From NCBI GenBank assembly GCA_900545705.1, contig URAK01000001.1, positions 186,001-250,000 on the forward strand: 64,000 bases of DNA, read 5' to 3'. A program made the translations under genes and the position numbers. Shown one piece after another: positions 53,493-62,199 of the stretch. The stretch comes from an uncultured Opitutales bacterium (lineage in GTDB: Bacteria; Verrucomicrobiota; Verrucomicrobiia; Opitutales; Intestinicryptomonadaceae). Each line of letters starts with the position of its first letter. Position 1 is the stretch's first letter. The notes beneath the pieces are model-generated. The model ran no database searches. It worked only from the letters and a program-made list of their open reading frames with translations, and was not told the origin of the DNA.

Positions 53493-55304
53493 CTATTTCT
53501 TTATGTCGCAGGTTGGAGCGTTCGGGCAGCTTGAGCATTCGACGATTATTTCGTCGGCCGACTTGCCCGGGGGAATAAACGGCAGAACGTGTTCGTCATG
53601 CTCTACAATCACTTCCAAAAGATACGGCTTGTCGGACTTTAACATTCTGTCAATCGCGGCGGGAAGCTCGGATTTTTTCCATACCCTTTCGCAGGCCCAA
53701 TCGTATCCCTCGGCTATTTTGCAGTAGTCGGGGTATATTGCTTCGATATTTTCGGGGCCGCCCATATTGTTGGGGTCGCGCGACAAAACAGTATTTCCGC
53801 GCGTTCCGCCGTAGAGCATATCCTCCCACTGCATGACCATTCCGAGGAATTGGTTGTTTAGAATCATCGCCTTCACGGGAATGTTTTCCATTACCGCCGT
53901 GGCCATTTCCTGAATGTTCATCTGGAATGAGCCGTCGCCGTCGATATCGACAACTTTCGCCTTCGGGTTGGCGACTTTTACGCCTATTGCCGCCGGCAGA
54001 CCGAAGCCCATTGTGCCCGCGCCGAGAGAACTGATAAATTGGCGCGGCTTGGAGAATATGAAGTTTTGCGGGGTCCACATCTGATGCTGGCCCACGCCGG
54101 TGGTGACAATTACGTCGCCTTTTGATACCTTGTAAAGTTCCGCTATTGCCTCTTGCGAGGTTATATTTTTGCGGTTATGACGCCCGAATGGGTAGGGGTG
54201 GACTTTTTTCCACTGGGATATTTGCCCAATCCATTCAGAGAAGTCAGGCTTTTTGGGCAACTTTTTCGAGGCGGCCAAAAGCTTGTCGAGGGCTGCGCCA
54301 ACTTCGGAGCACACGCTCAGGTCAACCTTTACGTTTTTATTTTGCTCTGAAATATCGATATCCAGATGTATAATTTTTGCATTCGGCGCAAACTTGGAAA
54401 CAACGCCGGTTATTCTGTCGTCGAAGCGCGTGCCAAGGGCAATGAGCAGGTCGGATTCAAGCACTGCCCTGTTGCCGACATACGTTCCGTGCATTCCAAA
54501 CCAGTAGAGGTTTTTCTTTTCCATCGGATCGACGCAGCCGATTCCCATAAGGGTCGTTGCGACGGGTATTCCGAATAATTTTGAAAATTCGTCGAGCTTT
54601 TTGGAAGAGCCGGAAGATATGATTCCGCCGCCGGCGTATATTACGGGCTTTTTTGATGCGGAAATCATGGAAATAATTTTGGAGATGTCGGCGTCGGAGG
54701 CGACGGAAACCGGCTTAACTCCTGGGAGATCCGGCTTGGCGTCGAAGTCCGGGACGAACACCTTTTGTTGGACGTCCTTGGGAATGTCGATGACAACCGG
54801 GCCGGGCCTGCCGCTCTTTGCGATTAGAAACGCTTCTTTAATAATGCGCGGCAAATCCTCCGCGTTTAGGACGAGATAGCTGTGCTTTACGACGGGCAGG
54901 GTCATTCCGAATACGTCCGTCTCCTGAAATGCGCTTTTGCCGATTAGCGACTGGAAAACTTGCCCGGTGATTGCGACCATGGGAATGCTGTCCATGAACG
55001 CGTCGGAAATTGTGGTGAGAAGGTTCATTGCGCCGGGGCCGCTTGTTGCCATGCATACGCCGACCTTGCCGGTGGAGCGAGCGTATCCGTGGGCCATAAA
55101 ACCGCCGCCCTGTTCGTGCCTGGGGAGAATCACGCGGATTTTCTTTGAGCGCGTAAAGGCGTTGTGGAGATCGATTGAAGAACCGCCCGGATATGCAAAG
55201 ACAATGTCTACCCCTTCGTTTTCGAGGCAGCGCACTACGACGTCGGCGCCCTTCATCGCGGCGGGGTTAACAGTTTTTTTTGATGTCTTTGTCTTAACTT
55301 TCAT
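53493..55304 (-). CDS. ilvB: Acetolactate synthase large subunit with a cysteine-rich tail
   Basis: A 603-residue thiamine diphosphate enzyme that makes acetolactate or acetohydroxybutyrate for branched-chain amino acids. The catalytic glutamate is Glu64 in LPRHEQGGGFMAHGYA, and the ThDP/Mg motif is GDGSFQMNIQEMATAVMEN. FAD-region and GMHGTYVGNRAV motifs match biosynthetic AHAS rather than the catabolic AlsS. No small regulatory subunit (ilvN/ilvH) adjoins it. The last residues, CSSCPNAPTCDIKK, form a CxxC...C tail outside the normal fold. Confidence 0.92.
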   Translation of the reverse strand: MKVKTKTSKKTVNPAAMKGADVVVRCLENEGVDIVFAYPGGSSIDLHNAFTRSKKIRVILPRHEQGGGFMAHGYARSTGKVGVCMATSGPGAMNLLTTISDAFMDSIPMVAITGQVFQSLIGKSAFQETDVFGMTLPVVKHSYLVLNAEDLPRIIKEAFLIAKSGRPGPVVIDIPKDVQQKVFVPDFDAKPDLPGVKPVSVASDADISKIISMISASKKPVIYAGGGIISSGSSKKLDEFSKLFGIPVATTLMGIGCVDPMEKKNLYWFGMHGTYVGNRAVLESDLLIALGTRFDDRITGVVSKFAPNAKIIHLDIDISEQNKNVKVDLSVCSEVGAALDKLLAASKKLPKKPDFSEWIGQISQWKKVHPYPFGRHNRKNITSQEAIAELYKVSKGDVIVTTGVGQHQMWTPQNFIFSKPRQFISSLGAGTMGFGLPAAIGVKVANPKAKVVDIDGDGSFQMNIQEMATAVMENIPVKAMILNNQFLGMVMQWEDMLYGGTRGNTVLSRDPNNMGGPENIEAIYPDYCKIAEGYDWACERVWKKSELPAAIDRMLKSDKPYLLEVIVEHDEHVLPFIPPGKSADEIIVECSSCPNAPTCDIKK

Positions 55305-55512
55305 ATATAGGCTTTGTTTGTTTTAGGTATGGGCGGCGTCTTCAAGAAGGCGTTCGACCCCATTAAAATTAGTTTACTTTACAAGCATTGCGCATTTCTT
55401 CAACCATTTTTTTGCGGCGTTTTTTTGAAAAAATTAAAAAAAAGCTGGAAAATGCCGCCGATATCTTATTTGATTTAAACATCAACAAGAAGAATATCCC
55501 AATCAAACCATT

Positions 55513-55532
55513 CCGAAAAATACGTTTTTCGG
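55513..55532 (+). promoter_or_regulatory. Perfect hairpin in the leader of the TPR gene
   Basis: CCGAAAAA and TTTTTCGG pair perfectly around a TACG tetraloop. The hairpin ends 25 bases before the ATG at 55558. It is too A/T-rich for a strong terminator and no T-run is separate from the stem; it may affect translation or mRNA stability. Confidence 0.35.
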
Positions 55533-55557
55533 TAAAGATTTGCAATTCCTGTATAAG

Positions 55558-58500
55558 ATGAGATTTAGAACCCGACTTATAAAAATAATAACGGCGGCCT
55601 GCGCGGCGGCGGTATTGCCGGCCGCGGCCCTCGCCCAAGACGCGGCGGAGGTAAAACAGATGGGAACGACCGTCTTGAAGGACCAGGCGATGGAGCTAGT
55701 AAACGCCAAGAGGTATCTTGAAGCGCGTCCGTACATGGTAGAGCTCGTGACGAGAATTTCCGATTCCGACGACGCCAACCTGAAAAAGCAGCTTGAAGAC
55801 CTGTATTTCTTCATGGCGTACAGCTACGTGCAAGAGTACGACGCAACGAAGGACGATAAGCTTCTGGACAAGGCGATAAGCTTTTTCGACAAAGTCATAA
55901 AGGAATTCCCCGGCGGTAAAATGGCCAACAACGCGATAGAAGTCGAGGCGAGCTGCTACGCGGCGCGCGGGGATCTCGTAAAGGCGGCGACCTGCCGCGA
56001 GCGCCTGCTTGAACCGCCCTATTCCAATGGTTTGAGCAACGCCAAGCGCTATGAAATTATAAAGAAGATAGCGGATTCGTTGTTTGCTGCGCAAAAGTGG
56101 CAGGAGGGTGAAAAATGGTTCAAGTTGAAGCTCGAGGGTGCGAAAGATCCCGAAGATAAAGTCTCTGCGGCTTCAGCCTTAATCCAGACCGCAACGAATC
56201 TGAAAAAGTTCGACGACCTCAAACAGTATCTTAAATACATGTCGATAGACACTGTTTCGCGCAGCGATCTCGGGCTGAACATGGCTCTGCTAAACGCTGG
56301 CGACAAGCTCGTGGAGCAAAAGCGTTACAGCGAGGCTTCCGCGCTTTATTCTATGGTTTTCGGCCGCGATAAAATCCTAAAAAATCTGACTTCCTATGTA
56401 GATAAGACAAAAAAGCGCGTAGAAATCCTAAAGCGCATAAACCCGACAAACCCGCAAATAACGGAGCTCGACAACAAAGTTAAGTCCATAGAATACGCAA
56501 TTAACAAGATAAACGACGATGTCATGGACTACACGGCGGATTTGATGCTGAGAGCGTCCCGCAACTATATGCTCACAAACCGCGACTACGAGAGCTTCTG
56601 GTCGTACATGCAGCTGCTCGATCCCAAGTTTAGGGAGCATCCCGCGCGCGAAGACTTCTTTTACGCTGCGATAATCGGCGCCTACAAAATAGGCAAAAAC
56701 GAGGAAATGTACAAACTCTGCCTTGAATATTTGAAGGATTTTCCGGACGGGCAGTATTATAATGACGCCCAGCTTCGCATAGCGCAATATTGGCTTGGCA
56801 AGAAAAACTATCCGGAATTTTTCAAGGTTGCAAAGGCTTTTGTGGAAGAATATCCGGACGAATCCCCGTATTCAAACGACCTCGTATTCCTGATGGGGCG
56901 CACATGGCTCGAAAACAGCGAATACAAGGAACTGATAAAAACATACTCGCAATATGTTGAAGACTTTGAGGATTCGAGCATATCCGACGGCTTGCTATAT
57001 TGGCTCGGCATGGGCTATATGGCCGACGGCGACTTCAAAAATGCAGGAAGGGTATTCGGCGAGATTACCGAAAATTATCCGATAAGCCCCTATGCGGAGG
57101 ACGCCGGATACCGCAACGGCGTGGCTCTTTTCGGGATAGGCGACTTCCCGAAAGCGCGCGAGGTTCTTACAAACTTCATAGAATCATATCCCGAAAGTGC
57201 TTTGCGCGGCGAAGTGGAATACTTCCTCGGCGACATCTATGCAAATTCGATGGCGGTCAAGGAAGCTATCGAACACTACATGAATGTTGAGAAGTACACG
57301 AAAAACCAAAGTATTATAGACAACGCCTACACGCAGGCGGCAAAGCTGCTCATGGCGGACGAAAAATACGAGGATGTCGTGAAACTAATGGATAAATATC
57401 TTTCTACATTTAAGAAAGATGGAATTCCCTCGACGATAAATTCGCACAAGGCTCTGGCGCTCGAAAAGCTTGGGTTGCCCGCCGACGCGCTTGAAATATA
57501 CCGCAGCGCAATCGACAAATACGGCGACAATCCAAAAGACGACGGCGTCGACAAAATGATACTCGACTACGACCGTCTCCGCAATGTGAACTACGACATG
57601 CTAAATGCCACAGTTGCGTTTATCGAAAAATTGATGAGCGACAGAGAGCTCTTATATAATATGGTTGAGGTGCCCGCGCAAAGGTACAGGTACTTCATGG
57701 CCAACCCGAAGATAGACAAGCGCATATACAACAGTTTCAAGCACGACACTTCTTTCGGTCCGAATCTTTACAACGACAAGTCCAATATAAAGGCGCTTCT
57801 TGAAAAATACAAGGGGCAGCTTGCGAAATATCCCCAGAAGGCGGAGGACTTCTTTAAGGATCTCCTCAAAAAGGCCGAGTCCGAAAAGCGCGACACGCTC
57901 GCATTCAGGCTAATGATGGGGCTCGACTCCATCGGAAAGCCGATTCAGGTTGCAAAGATGTTCGACGAGAAAGACATTAAAAAGGCTTCTGTCAGAACTC
58001 TCGCATGGATAGGCAAAATAAACGAGAAGTTCGGTCCTGAGCAGGCGCGCAAGGCATTTGACGAGGCAAAAGCGCGCGATGAATATGACTATCTGATAGA
58101 TGTATTGTTCGCCGAGGCGGCCCTCGAAACGCGCCAGACTAACTGGGACAAGGTCTTGGCAATTTACACCCAAATAGAGGAGGATTTCCCGTCGGATCCC
58201 CGTGCGGCGGAGGCAGCTCTCAAAAAGGCCGATACGCTTATGGCTCTCGGCAAGCGCCAAGAGGCGTCTGAAAAATACGAGGAAATACTTAAATCGCCAA
58301 GCTGGCGCGGCGAATCATACGCAGAGGCGTTGTTCAAGCTTGGCAATATCGCCCGCGACGCAAAAGATCCCAATAAGGCGATAATGTATTATGAAAGATG
58401 TTTCCTCGGCTATGCCAACTGCTACAATTGGACCGGCAAAGCGGTAATTCAGGCCGCCAAGGTTCTGGCCGCAGAGGGCAAGCGGGACGAAGGAAGGGCT

Positions 58501-58584
58501 ATTTGCAAAGAGTTTGTGGGGAACGAGGAAAATAAGAAATCTCCCGACTACGAAGAAGTCAAACAGCTCGAGCTTACAATATAA
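55558..58584 (+). CDS. Exported TPR-repeat protein (large)
   Basis: A 1008-residue protein with signal peptide MRFRTRLIKIITAACAAAVLPAAALAQ (here split: basic MRFRTRLIK, then alanine-rich core, cut after ALA). The start at 55558 is chosen over a TTG six codons upstream because it gives this signal. Nearly all the rest is helical with repeated tetratricopeptide-like features (YLEARPYMVELV; AQLRIAQYWLGKKNYPE; AEYFLGDIY-like EVEYFLGDIYANSMAVKEA; AALKKADTLMALGKRQEASE). Such proteins are scaffolds for envelope complexes. It is followed 24 bases later by another exported protein and then a membrane vWA-like protein, which suggests a shared complex. Confidence 0.85.
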   Translation: MRFRTRLIKIITAACAAAVLPAAALAQDAAEVKQMGTTVLKDQAMELVNAKRYLEARPYMVELVTRISDSDDANLKKQLEDLYFFMAYSYVQEYDATKDDKLLDKAISFFDKVIKEFPGGKMANNAIEVEASCYAARGDLVKAATCRERLLEPPYSNGLSNAKRYEIIKKIADSLFAAQKWQEGEKWFKLKLEGAKDPEDKVSAASALIQTATNLKKFDDLKQYLKYMSIDTVSRSDLGLNMALLNAGDKLVEQKRYSEASALYSMVFGRDKILKNLTSYVDKTKKRVEILKRINPTNPQITELDNKVKSIEYAINKINDDVMDYTADLMLRASRNYMLTNRDYESFWSYMQLLDPKFREHPAREDFFYAAIIGAYKIGKNEEMYKLCLEYLKDFPDGQYYNDAQLRIAQYWLGKKNYPEFFKVAKAFVEEYPDESPYSNDLVFLMGRTWLENSEYKELIKTYSQYVEDFEDSSISDGLLYWLGMGYMADGDFKNAGRVFGEITENYPISPYAEDAGYRNGVALFGIGDFPKAREVLTNFIESYPESALRGEVEYFLGDIYANSMAVKEAIEHYMNVEKYTKNQSIIDNAYTQAAKLLMADEKYEDVVKLMDKYLSTFKKDGIPSTINSHKALALEKLGLPADALEIYRSAIDKYGDNPKDDGVDKMILDYDRLRNVNYDMLNATVAFIEKLMSDRELLYNMVEVPAQRYRYFMANPKIDKRIYNSFKHDTSFGPNLYNDKSNIKALLEKYKGQLAKYPQKAEDFFKDLLKKAESEKRDTLAFRLMMGLDSIGKPIQVAKMFDEKDIKKASVRTLAWIGKINEKFGPEQARKAFDEAKARDEYDYLIDVLFAEAALETRQTNWDKVLAIYTQIEEDFPSDPRAAEAALKKADTLMALGKRQEASEKYEEILKSPSWRGESYAEALFKLGNIARDAKDPNKAIMYYERCFLGYANCYNWTGKAVIQAAKVLAAEGKRDEGRAICKEFVGNEENKKSPDYEEVKQLELTI

Positions 58585-58608
58585 AACCCATTTTCCCCAA
58601 GGATTGAT

Positions 58609-59817
58609 ATGAAACATTTTGAGAGAAGCGCACTTATACTTTTGGCTGTAGCGGCGGCGTCATACGCGCCGGCGCAGCAGGCCGCTCCCGCGGCCGCACC
58701 GGCACCGGCAGCTGCGCCCGCGGCGGCAGAGGTTTCTCCGGCGGATAAGCCCGACCGTTCATACTCGGCGGATTACGCAGATAGGAAAGCCAATCTGTTT
58801 CTCGTTGACAAAACCAATAAAAACGAGTCTTCAATGACGCTCAAAAGCGCCGAGGGCAAAAATTTTGTGTTTTCCGACGCAACCGGCGGAGAGATGACTG
58901 TTGCGAAAGACTCAAAAGTATACGCTTTCCGAGTAAAGGCTGACAATAAAGTGCTGTCTGCCGCGCGCGACGCCGCCAACGACGGCAACTGGGACTCCGC
59001 AGTAAACTATATGCGCCCGATAGTCTATCCGCTCGCTCCCCTCGCTGTTCTATCCGACGAATCATTCCCGGACGGCAATGCAATGATAGAATTTTTCCTG
59101 TCGGGATTGTTGAATTGCGGAAGGCTCAAAGAGGCGGCGGCGTATGTTGCGATGATTCCCGTACAAGATGCGTCTGAATCGATAAAATCTTCTGCCTTAA
59201 GTGTGGCGAGAGCCCTCGCTGAAAATAAAGATACGGAATCGGCCGAAAAAATAGTGGACAGAATAAAGCTGAATTCGGCGTCTGCCGAAATACTGGCCCA
59301 AGTAATGGATGTTCTCGACCAGATGAGAAATGCCGGAGACTACAAGAGGTGCGTTCTGCTTTACGCAAAACTTGCGGCGGTTGACGGAAACCCAATGAAA
59401 AATCAGGCTGCTCTTTGGGGCGTATTCTGCGACATGGCAATGGGCAATCAACTTTCGGCGCAGGGAAGGTTGTCGTCTATCGAAATGGATAGGGCAGTTC
59501 CAGAATTTTCGTTGCTTCAAATGGTAAAGGGAATGTTCAAGGAATCGGGCAAGACCCCCGACCATAAGGCCGCCCTCGAGCTTTACTCGGAAGGTGTGGT
59601 GTTCGGCTCTCTGACCGACTCTTGGATGCCCGAATTGCTTTATAGAACGGCAATGGCATACAAAAATATAAAAAATTTTGTGGCTTCGAATGAAATATTT
59701 GCGCAGCTCCAAACGCTGTATCCTGAAAATCCCTTTACAAATCTAGGCAAAAAAGAGATAGTCGAGATAAAGAAGGAGGAGCCAAAAGACGATTCCGACG
59801 AAGACGACGAAGAATAG
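58609..59817 (+). CDS. Exported alanine/proline-rich helical protein with acidic tail
   Basis: A 402-residue protein of unknown family. A signal peptide (MKHFERSALILLAVAAASYAPA) is followed by an alanine/proline linker of about 25 residues, a small beta-rich segment (NESSMTLKSAEGKNFVFSDA and VAKDSKVYAFRV) and a TPR-like helical half (GRLKEAAAYVAMIPV; MPELLYRTAMAYKNIKNFVA). It ends in a strongly acidic run, DDSDEDDEE. Placed between the large TPR protein and the vWA-like membrane protein with short gaps (24 and 28 bases). Confidence 0.78.
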   Translation: MKHFERSALILLAVAAASYAPAQQAAPAAAPAPAAAPAAAEVSPADKPDRSYSADYADRKANLFLVDKTNKNESSMTLKSAEGKNFVFSDATGGEMTVAKDSKVYAFRVKADNKVLSAARDAANDGNWDSAVNYMRPIVYPLAPLAVLSDESFPDGNAMIEFFLSGLLNCGRLKEAAAYVAMIPVQDASESIKSSALSVARALAENKDTESAEKIVDRIKLNSASAEILAQVMDVLDQMRNAGDYKRCVLLYAKLAAVDGNPMKNQAALWGVFCDMAMGNQLSAQGRLSSIEMDRAVPEFSLLQMVKGMFKESGKTPDHKAALELYSEGVVFGSLTDSWMPELLYRTAMAYKNIKNFVASNEIFAQLQTLYPENPFTNLGKKEIVEIKKEEPKDDSDEDDEE

Positions 59818-59845
59818 CCTTTCAATCACCCCATAGCGATTTATT

Positions 59846-61255
59846 ATGAAACTTCATCATTTTAGGCCAAAGAAAGAGAAACGCGGACTCCTATATCAGG
59901 TGTTTATAGTAGTTGCGATTATTCAGATTGTGCTGCTGATTACTTTGGGCAGCGTGATAGTCACGCAATCCATAATAATGGACGAGAGCAAGTTTGATGC
60001 TCCGCCTACGATTGAGAAAGTCGACCAAGTAAAAAAGGAGACGCGCGTTCGCGTGCAGCAACAGCAGAAAAAAACCCAAAAGCTTACGCGGCGCATAAGC
60101 ATCACAAATCCTCAAAATACGAATCTGCCGCAGGTAAATATAACGCTGCCTCCCACAATGTCTATGGGGGCCGCTATAAACACGATATCAAACATCGATA
60201 TGACTTCAAAGTTTAATATCGTAACCACAACAGTTGATATTGGCGGCATCAAATCGAAAACGGAAAAAGTGCTCATTTGCATAGACACCGGCAAGTATTT
60301 GATGACAGACGAACGAGGCGGTCTCGATACATACAAGGCTATTCGCGAAGATATTAAGAAGCTAGTGAATAATCTGCCTCCGACAGTTCTCTTTAACTTG
60401 ATGGCTTTCACTACCGAATATGGAACGGCAATAAATATGTTCCAGCCGACACTTGTTGCGGCTACTTCCGCAAACAAGAAAATGGCGTGCGACTGGGTAG
60501 AGCCTTTGAATGCTAGCCTCAGCCGTCTCGGCCCCGGCGGGAACAATTACAAATTAAAATATCCGTTCCTTCCCCAACCTCCGGATTCCAACCACTATAA
60601 CCAGGGAGTTTCAAACATATACCGCATATATCAGGCTGCGCTCGAGCAGGGAGCTGATACTATATATATGCTTACGACTTCATGGACAGACCCAGAAAGG
60701 ATTAAAAAGCCTTGGACTAACGCCCAGACGCAGCGCTACGTAAGAGATATGGCAAGGTACTCTGAAAACATTGAGCGCCAACGCCGTTCTGCCGGTTGGA
60801 ATGACCAAAAACAAATAGAGTTCGAGCGCAAGGATATGATTGCAAGGCGCACGGGAATTAAGAAGGCGCGCGAATGGATAAAGAATGAAAATGAACGTCG
60901 CGCTAAAAAAGGTCAGCCTTTGTATACGGCAAATGTCACCCAGGCGATGTGGGACAACAAATTTTATGAACGTCCGCAGCCGTATCCTCCGTCAACAGGC
61001 GGCGTAAAGGCTCCTGAAATCAAGTTCGACAGCTACGGCAGAAGCGGGATATTAAAGTACTACGAAAAACTTTTTAAAGAGGTTTACCGCGACAAGCAAA
61101 TGAAGCCCCCGACTCTCAATATGATTGTTTTCCGCGGCAAAAATGAAAACCTAACTCCCGCAGAAAATAGGGTAATAAAACAATTCACATCTTCCAACAA
61201 CGGCGGAAGAAGCCGAGTGTTGAAAGGTTTGAAGCCTGTTTCAGAATACGATTAA
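59846..61255 (+). CDS. Membrane-anchored protein with a degenerate von Willebrand A-like domain
   Basis: A 469-residue protein with a basic cytoplasmic N-terminus (KLHHFRPKKEKRG), one transmembrane helix (VFIVVAIIQIVLLITLGSVI), a glutamine/lysine-rich stalk (about 65-85) and a large periplasmic domain. Features recalling a vWA domain are VLICIDTGKYL, FNLMAFTTEYGTAINMFQP and GADTIYMLTTSW. The metal site DxSxS is not intact: Asp-Thr-Gly-Lys-Tyr stands in its place. In related bacteria such proteins are often near TolQ/ExbB and ExbD genes, but none is seen here. It is the last gene of the TPR cluster. Confidence 0.72.
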   Translation: MKLHHFRPKKEKRGLLYQVFIVVAIIQIVLLITLGSVIVTQSIIMDESKFDAPPTIEKVDQVKKETRVRVQQQQKKTQKLTRRISITNPQNTNLPQVNITLPPTMSMGAAINTISNIDMTSKFNIVTTTVDIGGIKSKTEKVLICIDTGKYLMTDERGGLDTYKAIREDIKKLVNNLPPTVLFNLMAFTTEYGTAINMFQPTLVAATSANKKMACDWVEPLNASLSRLGPGGNNYKLKYPFLPQPPDSNHYNQGVSNIYRIYQAALEQGADTIYMLTTSWTDPERIKKPWTNAQTQRYVRDMARYSENIERQRRSAGWNDQKQIEFERKDMIARRTGIKKAREWIKNENERRAKKGQPLYTANVTQAMWDNKFYERPQPYPPSTGGVKAPEIKFDSYGRSGILKYYEKLFKEVYRDKQMKPPTLNMIVFRGKNENLTPAENRVIKQFTSSNNGGRSRVLKGLKPVSEYD

Positions 61256-61351
61256 TTCACAGTTTTGTACTATTTAGCGCCAAATGCGATTCCGCTCGCG
61301 GCATAGGGATAGTCTTACAGTTGAATACAAAAGAATTTTTAATGTTTTGCG

Positions 61352-61388
61352 GCCGCCGATTTTATTCGGCGGCTTTTTTATTTTTTTA
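61352..61388 (+). terminator. Intrinsic terminator of the TPR/vWA operon
   Basis: An 8-base-pair stem GCCGCCGA/TCGGCGGC (61352-61359, 61366-61373) with loop TTTTAT and a long T-rich tail. It is about 95 bases after the vWA-like gene. Confidence 0.92.
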
Positions 61389-62199
61389 TTGCGGGGGATA
61401 GGTGCCCATATATGCAGGTTGGGCGCGAGATGCCTTTTAAAGTGCAAAAAAGGAGTTGAAGCTCCGAGATAACGGAGCCGCCGTTTTTAGGATATATACT
61501 GGCTACATATCTAGCAATAAATAACTTTTTAGTTTCTTCAAACAGCGCTTTAAATTGCCAATACAAAAGTTTTTGTCTGCTTAAATTTGTCGGAGATTGG
61601 CGGTATGGACAGATTCCGCAAGTAAAAGCCAATCGTGCAAAACTTTTATAGGCGAGTACGGCCTTTTTTTTACGGCGCAAAAGGATTTTTTGCAGAAATA
61701 AAAATCTCTATGCGTTTAAAATTCCCAAATAATGCACAAAGATTTCGCGTTGCGGCTTACGGCAACGCTCAAAATAAGATGTTTAATACCTAAAAATGTC
61801 GGTGCAAAGTGCTTGGGTTCACTGATGGTTTCTTGCGTATATAAATCGCACATGACGGGTTGCCGATAGAAATCCGCAAACCGTACTTGCAATATGTCTT
61901 CAAGTACAGGACTGCTTCTTATAAATTCAATGAAGGATTTTTTGAGATCTGAAAAATATTTTTATATTGCACGATTGAATTAGCGCGGAGGACATATTAT
62001 CGGTGTTCTCTAAGGCAAGCCGGCAACAAATTGCGCCGGGCAAATAGGCGCTTAAATACTCTGATTTCGCGCCTGTTTAACAGCGATAATAAAACTAAAA
62101 ATCCGTTGGTTTTTATTTTAAATTTTTCTGCCTGCAATTCTATCGGATACCAAGAAACTGCCTAATATGAGGCTAAAATGTAGGATTTTTTTATGAATA
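61389..62199. other. Long non-coding stretch between convergent units
   Basis: About 810 bases, AT-rich, with no accepted gene. A minus-strand 100-codon frame at 61378-61680 has a plausible composition but no start signal, overlaps the terminator and matches no family. Two small nested hairpins (GGAG...CTCC and GCTCC...GGAGC around 61451-61482) were noted. No terminator for the SulP gene was recognised in it. Confidence 0.45.

Noticed and set aside
61378..61680. A 100-codon minus-strand open frame
   Set aside because: Its end overlaps a strong terminator of the opposite strand and it has no start signal or recognisable family; kept only as a note.
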